Positions 1 to 6,914 of a DNA stretch of 18,387 nucleotides are shown here, piece by piece (the first letter of the stretch is position 1; each line of letters opens with the position of its first letter). The notes under the pieces were generated by a model. The model saw only the letters and a program-made list of their open reading frames with translations, had not been told where the DNA came from and made no database searches. The DNA lies in NCBI GenBank assembly GCA_903870955.1, contig CAIQEX010000079.1:1-18387 (forward strand), in the 5' to 3' direction. Source of the DNA: an uncultured beta proteobacterium (GTDB taxonomy: Bacteria > Pseudomonadota > Gammaproteobacteria > Burkholderiales > Burkholderiaceae_C). The position numbers were made by a program, and so were the translations under genes.

Positions 1-246
1 CGCAGCAACGCTTCAGTGAGCAGGAGGGGCAAGGGCGGGCGACGATTTGTGGTACTCCACCATGAGGAGTTCGCCCTTGCTCCTCCTGCGCGCCATCCCC
101 ACCGGGACAACGGACTTCAGTGTTCGCTCATTGGGGGGCTCGGTGCGGGACCACTGGATATCGGACCGTCGTGTACACCCGCAACCAGCCCCAAGTTGCC
201 CACCAACGCAACCAGCTTTTCAAAACTCTAACTAAAAGCCCAGCCT
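1..246. other. non-coding or unrecognised stretch at window edge
   Basis: Plus-strand frame 1 is open from the window edge to a TAA at 229-231, but the translation (rich in Arg, Pro and Gly, with no motif) resembles no protein I know. It could be the tail of a gene starting outside the window, or plain intergenic DNA. The only structure I see is the inverted repeat at 21-88. An 8-bp direct repeat CTTCAGTG (11-18 and 115-122) is short enough to be chance. Confidence 0.35.
21..88. repeat. long imperfect inverted repeat with nested hairpin
   Basis: The left arm (21-37) and right arm (72-88) are reverse complements over 17 bp with one mismatch. A second short pair, ACTCC at 54-58 and GGAGT at 66-70, nests inside the loop. 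The structure could fold as DNA or RNA. It has no clear U-tract, so a simple terminator is unlikely. No recognised family. Confidence 0.55.
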
Positions 247-269
247 AAAAGAAAGGCCTTTGACGGCCT
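247..269 (-). terminator. rho-independent terminator of the CDGSH/TMEM175 unit
   Basis: On the minus strand, just past the TMEM175-family stop codon, AGGCC (269-265) pairs with GGCCT (258-254) around a 6-nt loop, followed by a T-rich tract TTCTTTT (253-247). The 5-bp stem is short but GC-rich, and its place right after the last gene of the unit supports the call. Confidence 0.6.
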
Positions 270-270
270 C

Positions 271-852
271 TCATTCGCTAGTGAGTTTGCGCTCAATACG
301 GCGGTCCGGAATCAGCCACATGCAGGCCACGGCCAAAATCAAAATGCCCGAAATCGCGGGCAGACCGAGCATCGCCAACGGCACTGCGACCACGTAGGCA
401 GCCAATGAAATCTTGCCCTTGGTATCGCTTCCCACGGCCTCGGACAGCAGCGAGGCCGGTCCATGCGACTTGATGATCTGCATTTGCAATACGGTGTAGC
501 TGATGGCGCACAGACACAGGTCCACCGCATACAAGGCCATCGGTGTTGCAGCGAAATGGTTTTCACCCACCCAGGCGGTGGCAAACGGCATCAGCGACAG
601 CCAGAAAAGCAGGTTCAGATTGGCCAACAGAATCGGCCCATTCACATGCTTGGTGGCGTGCAACAAATGGTGGTGGTTAGACCAGTAAATACCCACATTC
701 AGGAAACTGAGGATGTAGCTCAAAAAGACCGGCCACAGCGGCAACAGGTCTTCCAGGTGCTCGCCATGCGGCACCTTGAACTCCAGCACCATGATGGTGA
801 TGATGATGGCAATCACACCATCGCTAAAGGCTTCGAGTCGGGTTTTGTTCAT
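271..852 (-). CDS. TMEM175/DUF1211 family integral membrane protein (putative K+ channel)
   Basis: The 193-residue protein begins with the family hallmark, an Arg at position 5 followed by FSDG at 9-12 and a run of hydrophobic Ile/Val residues, which in prokaryotic TMEM175 (DUF1211) proteins forms the pore-lining first helix. About six hydrophobic segments follow, spread over the whole protein (near 7-24, 40-60, 73-95, 103-122, 150-166 and 168-183), and a His cluster (SNHHHLLH, near 58-65) sits after the second helix. Characterised bacterial members are potassium-permeable channels. The function here is inferred from family only. Its ATG (852-850) overlaps the TGA of the upstream iron-sulfur gene (ATGA), so translation is probably coupled. 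A terminator follows directly. Confidence 0.82.
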   Translation of the reverse strand: MNKTRLEAFSDGVIAIIITIMVLEFKVPHGEHLEDLLPLWPVFLSYILSFLNVGIYWSNHHHLLHATKHVNGPILLANLNLLFWLSLMPFATAWVGENHFAATPMALYAVDLCLCAISYTVLQMQIIKSHGPASLLSEAVGSDTKGKISLAAYVVAVPLAMLGLPAISGILILAVACMWLIPDRRIERKLTSE

Positions 853-1502
853 GCTGCTTCAAAGCCTGCGGCCTTGTGGCTACCGTCACAGTAGGGTTTG
901 TTCTTGCTGTGACCGCAGCGGCACAGGTAGGTCTCGCCAACCTTGTTGCAGGTGCGACCGGTGCCGCTCACCACTTCGAGGTTACCCACCACGCGCAGGG
1001 GTCCGTTGGGCCGGGGTTGCACGTCCAGCGGTCCGTTGCGAACTGCCAGCGCTTCAAAGCTGGCGGTGGCGGGTTCGCCCGTGGCCACAAAACCGGCGGC
1101 CACATGGCTGCCGTCGCAGAACGGTTTGCTTTTGCTCTGACCGCAACGGCACAGGGTGGCGCGCGGGTTGGCTTGCGCCTGACCGTTGATCAGCAACTCC
1201 GCCTCTACCGCGAGTGGTCCGTTCTCACGCACGCGCACGGTGTTGACGATGGGCAGCCCGTTGGAGTCAGCCGTTGCGCCAGCATCCGAGTGGTTGCGCA
1301 CCACCGTGATGGCACCCGAGGGACAGTTCTGACCGATGCGGATGAGTTCTTCCACCGGTTGGGCGTCGGGATGAATCCATGCGCCCACGACATTGGGCAC
1401 AAACACATCGGGATGCGAGAGCACACAGGTGCGCGAGTGAATGCACCGGGCAGAATCGAAATGGATGGTGGCTTCTTTGCCGGTGACTACTTCTATGGCC
1501 AT
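849..1502 (-). CDS. iron-sulfur protein: divergent 4Fe-4S domain plus two CDGSH domains
   Basis: The 217-residue protein has three metal-binding modules. Residues about 1-68 resemble the divergent single-cluster ferredoxin family (Fer4_19), with Cys at 20, 26 and 60 and CPSGAI at the last one. Two CDGSH zinc-finger-type 2Fe-2S sites follow, with ligands Cys118, Cys120, Cys129, His133 and Cys194, Cys196, Cys205, His209; both show the CxC...PxCDGSH pattern. CDGSH proteins take part in redox sensing or iron-sulfur handling; the substrate is unknown. The frame stays open far upstream, but the start at 1502 is chosen because GAAGGAG sits about 8 nt before this ATG and domain homology begins there. 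No signal peptide or membrane segment is seen, so it is probably cytoplasmic. It overlaps the TMEM175-like gene by 4 nt and diverges from DAHP synthase. Confidence 0.88.
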   Translation of the reverse strand: MAIEVVTGKEATIHFDSARCIHSRTCVLSHPDVFVPNVVGAWIHPDAQPVEELIRIGQNCPSGAITVVRNHSDAGATADSNGLPIVNTVRVRENGPLAVEAELLINGQAQANPRATLCRCGQSKSKPFCDGSHVAAGFVATGEPATASFEALAVRNGPLDVQPRPNGPLRVVGNLEVVSGTGRTCNKVGETYLCRCGHSKNKPYCDGSHKAAGFEAA

Positions 1503-1709
1503 GGTGGTCTCCTTCAGGAAAATATGCGGACAGGAAGATGGGACTTGGAACCTATGCCAGTGACACTGCGCTGGTGTGCACTGCAGACACGCCCCGACCA
1601 TCAAAAAGTTGCAGGCCTGGCTGTCACCGTATGCAAGGGCATCGGGGTGCAATAATTCTATCCCCGCATTGTCCTGGCCGCTTGCGCACTCCAAACCCAC
1701 CTTTACGGC

Positions 1710-2816
1710 ATGTATGCCGCCTCTATGACCTCCACCGTATCCGCTCCCCTCACCACCCACGATTCCACCCGCATCGATGACACCCGCATTGGCGCAGTGC
1801 GGCCCCTCATTACCCCCGCACTGCTGGAAGAAAAGTTGCCTGTGCCAGAAGCTGCGCAGGCTTTGGTGGAGAGCAGCCGTGCAGCCATCTCGCGCGTGCT
1901 GCATGGCGCGGATGACCGGCTGATCGTGGTGGTGGGGCCCTGCTCCATCCACGACCATGACCAGGCCATGGACTATGCGCGGCAGTTGAAGGCGCAGGCC
2001 GATGGGTTGAGCTTGGACCTGCTCATCGTCATGCGTGTCTACTTCGAAAAACCCCGTACGACGGTGGGCTGGAAGGGCTACATCAACGACCCGCATCTGG
2101 ATGGCAGCTTTGCCATCAACCAGGGCCTGGAGATGGCACGCAAGCTGATGCTGGACATTCTGGAACTCGGCCTGCCAGTGGCCACCGAGTTTCTGGATCT
2201 GCTCAGCCCGCAGTTCATCAGCGAGTTGGTGAGCTGGGGCGCCATCGGCGCGCGCACCACCGAGAGCCAGAGCCACCGCCAGTTGGCCAGCGGTCTGTCA
2301 TGCCCGGTGGGCTTCAAGAACGGCACCGACGGTGGTCTTAAAGTGGCCAGCGATGCGATTCAGGCGGCACAGGCAGCGCACGCCTTCATGGGCATGACCA
2401 AGATGGGCCAGGTGGCGATTTTTGAGACCCGCGGCAACAACGATTGCCACGTGATTCTGCGCGGCGGCAAGCAAACCAACTATGCCAAGTCAGACGTGGA
2501 TGCGGCCTGCGCCTTGCTGAAAAGTGCCGGCCTGCGCGAGCAGGTGATGATCGATGTGAGCCACGCCAACAGCAGCAAGCAGCACCAGCGTCAGATCGTG
2601 GTGGCGGCCGATGTTGCAGCGCAAATTGCAGCCGGCGATCAGCGCATCACCGGCATGATGATCGAGAGCCACCTGGAAGAAGGGCGCCAGGACATCACAC
2701 CCGGTGTGCCGCTCAAGCATGGCGTGTCGGTGACCGACGCCTGCATCAGCATGGCGCAGACGGTGCCGGTGCTGGAGCAACTGGCAGCGGCGGTGCGCAC
2801 AAGGCGCGCCGGCTAG
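1710..2816 (+). CDS. 3-deoxy-7-phosphoheptulonate (DAHP) synthase, class I
   Basis: This enzyme condenses phosphoenolpyruvate with erythrose 4-phosphate, the first step of the shikimate pathway. The AroF/G/H-type signatures are present: GPCSIHD (metal-ligand Cys78), KPRTTVGWKG (114-123), GARTTESQSHRQ (180-191), PVGFKNGTDG, ETRGNNDCH and DVSHANSSK. The length of 368 residues is a little above the usual 350 or so, because of a loosely conserved N-terminus that often carries the feedback-inhibitor site. Which amino acid inhibits it cannot be read from sequence. The start is uncertain: neither ATG 1710 nor ATG 1725 has a clear ribosome site. It ends 3 nt from the end of the convergent gguB, leaving no room for its own terminator. 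It is unrelated in function to the sugar locus. Confidence 0.93.
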   Translation: MYAASMTSTVSAPLTTHDSTRIDDTRIGAVRPLITPALLEEKLPVPEAAQALVESSRAAISRVLHGADDRLIVVVGPCSIHDHDQAMDYARQLKAQADGLSLDLLIVMRVYFEKPRTTVGWKGYINDPHLDGSFAINQGLEMARKLMLDILELGLPVATEFLDLLSPQFISELVSWGAIGARTTESQSHRQLASGLSCPVGFKNGTDGGLKVASDAIQAAQAAHAFMGMTKMGQVAIFETRGNNDCHVILRGGKQTNYAKSDVDAACALLKSAGLREQVMIDVSHANSSKQHQRQIVVAADVAAQIAAGDQRITGMMIESHLEEGRQDITPGVPLKHGVSVTDACISMAQTVPVLEQLAAAVRTRRAG

Positions 2817-2819
2817 TTT

Positions 2820-4013
2820 TTATTTCTTCTTGTTGTAGACGTCCACGCAGACCGCCGCCAACAGCACCAGCCCCTTGATCACCTGTTGGTAATCAATGCC
2901 GATGCCCATAATGGACATGCCGTTGTTCATCACGCCCATGATGAAGGCGCCGATGACGGCACCCAGCACCTTGCCGACGCCGCCCGATGCGGAGGCGCCA
3001 CCGATGAAACAGGCAGCAATCACATCCAGCTCAAAGCCGAGACCGGCCTTGGGTGTGGCGGTGTTCAGGCGCGCCGCAAAGATGAGGCCGGCGAGAGCCG
3101 ACAACATGCCCATGTTGATGAAGGTGTAGAAGGTCAGGCGTTCGGTCTTGATGCCCGAAAGGCGCGCCGCCTTCTCGTTGCCACCCAAGGCATAAATACG
3201 TCGGCCCACGGTGGTACGTGAGGTGACGAAGTCATACACCAGCATCAGCACCAGCATGACGATCAGCACATTGGGCAAGCCCTTGTACGAGGCCAGCATG
3301 TAACTGAAGGCGGCGATCATGCCGGCGAAGACCAGGTTCTTCACCATGAACAAAACCGCCGGCTCGCTTTCCATACCGTGCTTGACGCGCTCGGCGCGGC
3401 CGCGCACCTTGGTCACCAACAGCACCAGGGCCATCAGCAGCCCCGCCACCAGCGAGGTCACACGCAGCGTCTCGCCATGCAGCGGGTCGGGAATAAAACC
3501 GGTGCTGAGCAACTGAAAGTTTTCCGGGAAGGGGCCGACGGACGAGCCTTCCAGCACCGCCAGCGCCAGACCTTTGAACACCAGCATGCCCGCCAGCGTC
3601 ACGATGAAAGACGGTATTTTGTAAAACGCCACCCAGTAGCCCTGGGCCGCACCGATGACGCCACCCAGCACCAGACAGATGATGGTGGCCGGTACAAAGT
3701 GCATCCCTTTGTTGACCATCAGCACGGCCGCGCAGGCACCCACAAAACCACTCACCGAGCCCACCGACAAATCGATATGGCCGGACACAATCACCAGCAG
3801 CATGCCCAGCGCCATGACGATGATGTAGCTGTTTTGCAGGATCAGGTTGGTCAGATTCAGCGGCTGAAACAGGGTGCCGTTGGTCTCGACCTGGAAGAAG
3901 ACCATGATCACCACCAGGGACAGCAGCAGTCCGTATTCACGCAAATTGTTTTTCAAGAAGTTGCCGCCACTGACCACTTCGGTGGCGTTGGTTTCTGCAG
4001 TTTGGGTTGCCAT
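2820..4013 (-). CDS. gguB: sugar ABC transporter permease GguB (XylH-like)
   Basis: A 397-residue inner-membrane protein of the ribose/xylose-type ABC permease family (BPD_transp_2), with about ten hydrophobic segments. Family landmarks are the GHIDLSVGSVSGFVG stretch after the early helices, LGGNEKAARLSGI on a cytoplasmic loop that contacts the ATPase, and the Gly-rich GGASASGGVGKVLGAV segment near the end. It forms the translocation pore for sugars delivered by ChvE and is powered by GguA. The ATG follows the gguA stop by one base (TGA-A-ATG), with AGGAG about 9 nt upstream inside gguA, so coupling is likely. The name rests on the chvE-gguA-gguB order and overall similarity. Confidence 0.9.
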   Translation of the reverse strand: MATQTAETNATEVVSGGNFLKNNLREYGLLLSLVVIMVFFQVETNGTLFQPLNLTNLILQNSYIIVMALGMLLVIVSGHIDLSVGSVSGFVGACAAVLMVNKGMHFVPATIICLVLGGVIGAAQGYWVAFYKIPSFIVTLAGMLVFKGLALAVLEGSSVGPFPENFQLLSTGFIPDPLHGETLRVTSLVAGLLMALVLLVTKVRGRAERVKHGMESEPAVLFMVKNLVFAGMIAAFSYMLASYKGLPNVLIVMLVLMLVYDFVTSRTTVGRRIYALGGNEKAARLSGIKTERLTFYTFINMGMLSALAGLIFAARLNTATPKAGLGFELDVIAACFIGGASASGGVGKVLGAVIGAFIMGVMNNGMSIMGIGIDYQQVIKGLVLLAAVCVDVYNKKK

Positions 4014-4014
4014 T

Positions 4015-5622
4015 TCAGTTAGCTCCTGATGTCACGATGGATCGCATGATTTTTTCCTGGGTCGCCTCGGCGGCCGTAAATTCGGCGACAAATGCGCCTT
4101 CGTTGAGAACGCAGATGCGGTCGCACATACCCAGCAATTCGGGCATTTCGCTGGAGATCATCAGCACGCATTTTCCCTCGGCTGCGAGCTGCGCGATGAT
4201 GGTGTAAATCTCGTATTTGGCACCGACGTCGATACCGCGGGTCGGTTCATCCAGTATCAGCACCTCGGGGTCGGAAAAGAGCCATTTGCTCAAGACCACT
4301 TTTTGCTGGTTGCCGCCTGACAGATTGACGGTGCGGGCAAACACATCCGGGCTGCGGATGTTCAACTTGCGCCGGTAATCCTCGGCCACCTTGTACTCAC
4401 GCCCTTCGTCGATCACCGAATTCGTCGAGACTGCATTGAGGTTCGCCAGTGTGGTGTTCCAGGCAATGGTTTCCTCCAGCACCAGGCCGTAGCCTTTGCG
4501 GTCTTCGGTGACGTAGGCAATGCGGTTATTGATGGCCTTTTGCACCGTGCTGGTGTCGACCTTTTTACCGTGCAGGAAAACTTCGCCGCTGATGTCGCGG
4601 CCATACGTTTTGCCGAAGATGCTCATGGCCAACTCGGTGCGGCCCGCGCCCATCAGGCCGGCAATGCCGACGATCTCGCCGCGCTTCACATGCAGGTCGA
4701 CGCCCTTGATGACCACGCGCTCCGGGTGCACCTCGTGGTGCACTTTCCAGTTCTTGACTTCAAAAACTATATCGCCAGAATTAGCCCCCAGTCCAGGCTG
4801 TGCCTGGCCCCCCGAGGGGGTGCAGTCATCCTTGGGGCGGCCCGGCGAATGACTATAGGGCGTGCGCCGGGGGTAACGGTCGGCCATCTCACGGCCCACC
4901 ATGTGGCGGATCACCGTGTCTTCGCTGATCTTGCCCGCCGTGCAATCCAGCGAAGCGACGGTGGCGCCATCGCGCAGCACGGTGATGCTGTCCGCCACCT
5001 TGGAAATTTCGTTGAGCTTGTGCGAAATCAGGATGCAGGTAATGCCGTGGCGCTTCAGGTCGAGCAGCAACTCCAGCAGGGCATCGCTGTCGGTCTCGTT
5101 CAGACTCGCGGTGGGCTCATCCAGGATCAGCAGTTTGACTTCCTTGGACAAGGCCTTGGCGATTTCAATCAGCTGCTGCTTGCCCACACCCAGGTTGGTG
5201 ATGAGCGCATTGGGTGATTCTTTCAGGCCTACTTTTTTCAGCAGCGCCTGGGTTTTTACAAACGAGGTGGTCCAGTTGATGATGCCAGAGGACGCCTGTT
5301 CGTTGCCCAGAAAAATGTTCTCGGCAATCGACAACAAAGGCACCAGTGCCAGCTCCTGGTGAATGATGATGATGCCCTTGTGCTCGCTGTCGGCGATGCC
5401 TTTGAAGTGGCAATCCTGACCCAGAAATTTGATCTGGCCTTCGAAGTCTCCATCCGGATAGACGCCCGACAAAACCTTCATCAGGGTTGATTTACCGGCC
5501 CCGTTCTCACCCACGATGGCATGGATCTCGCCCGGCATCACGCTTAGATTGACGTTGCTTAAAGCGCGTACCCCGTGGAAGGATTTCTTGATTCCACGCA
5601 TTTCAAGAATGGGTTCTGCCAT
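4015..5622 (-). CDS. gguA: sugar ABC transporter ATP-binding protein GguA, with an unusual in-frame insertion
   Basis: This 535-residue tandem ATPase energises sugar import. Domain 1 has Walker [10 protein letters not shown] (38-46), an LGVGKQQ signature (near 144-150) and Walker [12 protein letters not shown]. Domain 2 has the degenerate GLMGAGRTE loop usual in this family (322-330), the NLSGGNQQK signature (433-441) and Walker [13 protein letters not shown]. Typical GguA/XylG proteins are about 510 residues. The excess of about 23 residues lies in the linker (about 256-282), between RYPRRTP and the start of domain 2, and is encoded by a GC-rich double-hairpin sequence (4780-4850) listed separately. 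The frame is intact and all ATPase motifs are present, so the protein is probably functional. The start ATG 5622 has AGGCAAGG upstream. A strong terminator-like hairpin lies between it and chvE. Confidence 0.92.
   Translation of the reverse strand: MAEPILEMRGIKKSFHGVRALSNVNLSVMPGEIHAIVGENGAGKSTLMKVLSGVYPDGDFEGQIKFLGQDCHFKGIADSEHKGIIIIHQELALVPLLSIAENIFLGNEQASSGIINWTTSFVKTQALLKKVGLKESPNALITNLGVGKQQLIEIAKALSKEVKLLILDEPTASLNETDSDALLELLLDLKRHGITCILISHKLNEISKVADSITVLRDGATVASLDCTAGKISEDTVIRHMVGREMADRYPRRTPYSHSPGRPKDDCTPSGGQAQPGLGANSGDIVFEVKNWKVHHEVHPERVVIKGVDLHVKRGEIVGIAGLMGAGRTELAMSIFGKTYGRDISGEVFLHGKKVDTSTVQKAINNRIAYVTEDRKGYGLVLEETIAWNTTLANLNAVSTNSVIDEGREYKVAEDYRRKLNIRSPDVFARTVNLSGGNQQKVVLSKWLFSDPEVLILDEPTRGIDVGAKYEIYTIIAQLAAEGKCVLMISSEMPELLGMCDRICVLNEGAFVAEFTAAEATQEKIMRSIVTSGAN
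4780..4850 (-). repeat. REP-like palindromic element inserted in frame in gguA
   Basis: Two hairpins sit directly side by side. One is CCAGGC/GCCTGG with a 3-nt loop (4793-4807); the other is a run of C's and a run of G's around a 2-3 nt loop (4808-4820). A GC-rich flank GGGCCGCCCCAAGG, read on the minus strand, follows. The stretch encodes about 23 low-complexity residues (Gly, Pro, Ser, Gln, Asp) absent from the usual GguA linker. I recall similar GGGCCGCCCCAAGG...CCCCCTCGGGGGG sequences as intergenic repeats in Comamonadaceae genomes, but cannot search here. No second copy is in this window. Boundaries are approximate. Confidence 0.6.
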
Positions 5623-5650
5623 TGCCTTGCCTGTCTCTGGTTGTTGAAAT

Positions 5651-5683
5651 TAAAAAGGCCCTGTGCAGATGCGCACAGGGCCT
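5651..5683 (-). terminator. intra-operon terminator/attenuator between chvE and gguA
   Basis: On the minus strand a perfect 11-bp stem, AGGCCCTGTGC (5683-5673) with GCACAGGGCCT (5666-5656), encloses a 6-nt loop and is followed by TTTTTAATTT. It lies in the 84-nt gap between the chvE stop and the gguA start. Such a hairpin after a binding-protein gene typically stabilises or terminates most transcripts there, giving excess periplasmic binding protein over membrane subunits. Partial readthrough is inferred, since no separate gguA promoter is apparent. Confidence 0.85.
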
Positions 5684-5706
5684 CTCACTTTAGCCCCAAA
5701 TAGAGA

Positions 5707-6783
5707 TTACTTGAGCTGTTCTTCCTTGATGTAGCCGCTGCCGATCAAGACTTGCTTGTAGTTGGAAAGATCCACCGGCACGGGCTTGAGCAGGTAGGAG
5801 GGCACCACCTTGACCTTGTTGTTATAGGTCTTGGTGTCGTTGATTTCGGGCTGCTTGCCGGAGAGGACTGCGTCCACCAGATTGGCAGTGACCTTGGCCA
5901 GTTCACGTGTGTCCTTGAAGATGGTGGAGTACTGTTCCTTGCGGATGATGGACTTCACCGAGGGCACTTCCGCATCCTGTCCGCTGACGAACGGATAAGG
6001 CTGCGAAGCCGAGCCGTAGCCCACGCCCTTCAGCGAGGACAGGATACCGATGCTCAAACCATCGTAGGGGGACAGCACAGCGTCGACGCGCTTGTTGCCG
6101 TAGTAGGCGCTCAGCAGGTTGTCCATGCGGGCCTGGGCCACAGCACCATCCCAACGCAGGGTGGAGACCTTGTTCATGCCGGTCTGCTTGCTCTGCACCA
6201 CCAGCTTGCCCTTGTCGATGTAGGGCTGCAGCACGGACATGGCGCCGTCGTAGAAGAAGAAGGCATTGTTGTCGTCAGCCGAACCGCCAAACAGTTCGAT
6301 GTTGAATGGGCCCTTGCCTTCTTTCAGACCGAGTGCTTTTTCCAGCGACTGGGCTTGCAGCACGCCGACCTGGAAATTGTCGAAGGTGGTGTAGTAGTCA
6401 ACGTTCTTGCTGCCGACGATCAGGCGGTCATAGGCCACAACCTTGATGCCCTTGTCAGCGGCTTTTTGCAGCGCGTTGGAAAGCGTCGTGCCGTCGATGG
6501 AGGCAATCACCAGAACCTTCACGCCCTTGGTGATCATGTTTTCGATTTGGGCCAACTGGTTGGGGATGTCATCGTCTGCGTACTGCAGGTCGGCCTTGTA
6601 GCCCTTGGCGGCCAGAGCGGCAACCATGCTGTTGCCGTCGCTCACCCAGCGGGTGGAAGTCTTGGTTGGCATGGCCACGCCAACGGTGCCCTTGTCTTGC
6701 GCTTGTGCAACGGGTGCAATGAGCGAAAAACCGAGTGCCAGACCGGCGGCCAGTGCCTTGAGTGTGTATCTGCGAGCGTTCAC
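5707..6783 (-). CDS. chvE: periplasmic multiple-sugar-binding protein ChvE
   Basis: A 358-residue substrate-binding protein of the ribose/xylose-binding class (periplasmic-binding fold type I). The N-terminus [10 protein letters not shown] plus a hydrophobic stretch ends in AQA-QDKG, a clear signal peptide with predicted cleavage after residue 28. The mature part starts with [18 protein letters not shown] and contains the family stretches [19 protein letters not shown] and [11 protein letters not shown]. Agrobacterium ChvE binds aldoses and also uronic acids such as galacturonate, which fits the neighbouring uronate-type enzymes. The start codon is GTG, supported by CAGGAGA about 7 nt upstream and by the signal peptide beginning exactly there. 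It is the first gene of the chvE-gguA-gguB unit and has its own promoter/operator at 6837-6896. Confidence 0.93.
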   Translation of the reverse strand: MNARRYTLKALAAGLALGFSLIAPVAQAQDKGTVGVAMPTKTSTRWVSDGNSMVAALAAKGYKADLQYADDDIPNQLAQIENMITKGVKVLVIASIDGTTLSNALQKAADKGIKVVAYDRLIVGSKNVDYYTTFDNFQVGVLQAQSLEKALGLKEGKGPFNIELFGGSADDNNAFFFYDGAMSVLQPYIDKGKLVVQSKQTGMNKVSTLRWDGAVAQARMDNLLSAYYGNKRVDAVLSPYDGLSIGILSSLKGVGYGSASQPYPFVSGQDAEVPSVKSIIRKEQYSTIFKDTRELAKVTANLVDAVLSGKQPEINDTKTYNNKVKVVPSYLLKPVPVDLSNYKQVLIGSGYIKEEQLK

Positions 6784-6836
6784 TGTATGTCTCCTGAGTG
6801 TTTAGTTACTCTTTGGCCGGTGGTCAAAGAAGCTGC

Positions 6837-6896
6837 ATCATAAGAACGCTATCGATAATCTTCCAATTGAGATTAGGGCAGTTTCTATAGCAAAAC
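6837..6896 (-). promoter_or_regulatory. chvE promoter with putative LysR-type operator (copy 2)
   Basis: On the minus strand there is a -35-like TTGGAA (6866-6861), an 18-nt spacer, and a -10-like TATGAT (6842-6837). Upstream lies TTTGCTATAGAAA, a near-palindrome with T-N11-A form, at about -55 to -65 from the expected start, where LysR-type activators usually bind. The 60 bp match 11920-11979 without gaps at 40 positions, including GATAAT, AATTG and ATAGCAAAAC read on the plus strand. The predicted mRNA leader is about 47 nt. Confidence 0.75.
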
Positions 6897-6914
6897 GTGG
6901 ATTGGTAATTACCC

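Noticed and set aside
1..240. Possible integron attC site or cassette edge
   Set aside because: The long imperfect hairpin suggested it, but the required RYYYAAC/GTTRRRY core pairs are not at the arms.
1643..1666. CGGGG/CCCCG hairpin upstream of DAHP synthase, considered as a regulatory RNA leader
   Set aside because: A 5-bp stem with a 14-nt loop and no leader peptide or terminator alternative; insufficient.
849..2276. A 475-codon minus-strand open frame running from the CDGSH gene through the DAHP synthase gene
   Set aside because: Only the part from 1502 down has homology and a ribosome site; the upstream part is the antisense shadow of DAHP synthase.
2805..2822. Possible terminator at the convergent ends of DAHP synthase and gguB
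   Set aside because: GGCGCGCC and a T run are present, but they are inside the coding ends and do not form a convincing stem-loop.
5752..6843. A 363-codon plus-strand open frame
   Set aside because: Antisense of chvE, which has a signal peptide, ribosome site and clear family match.
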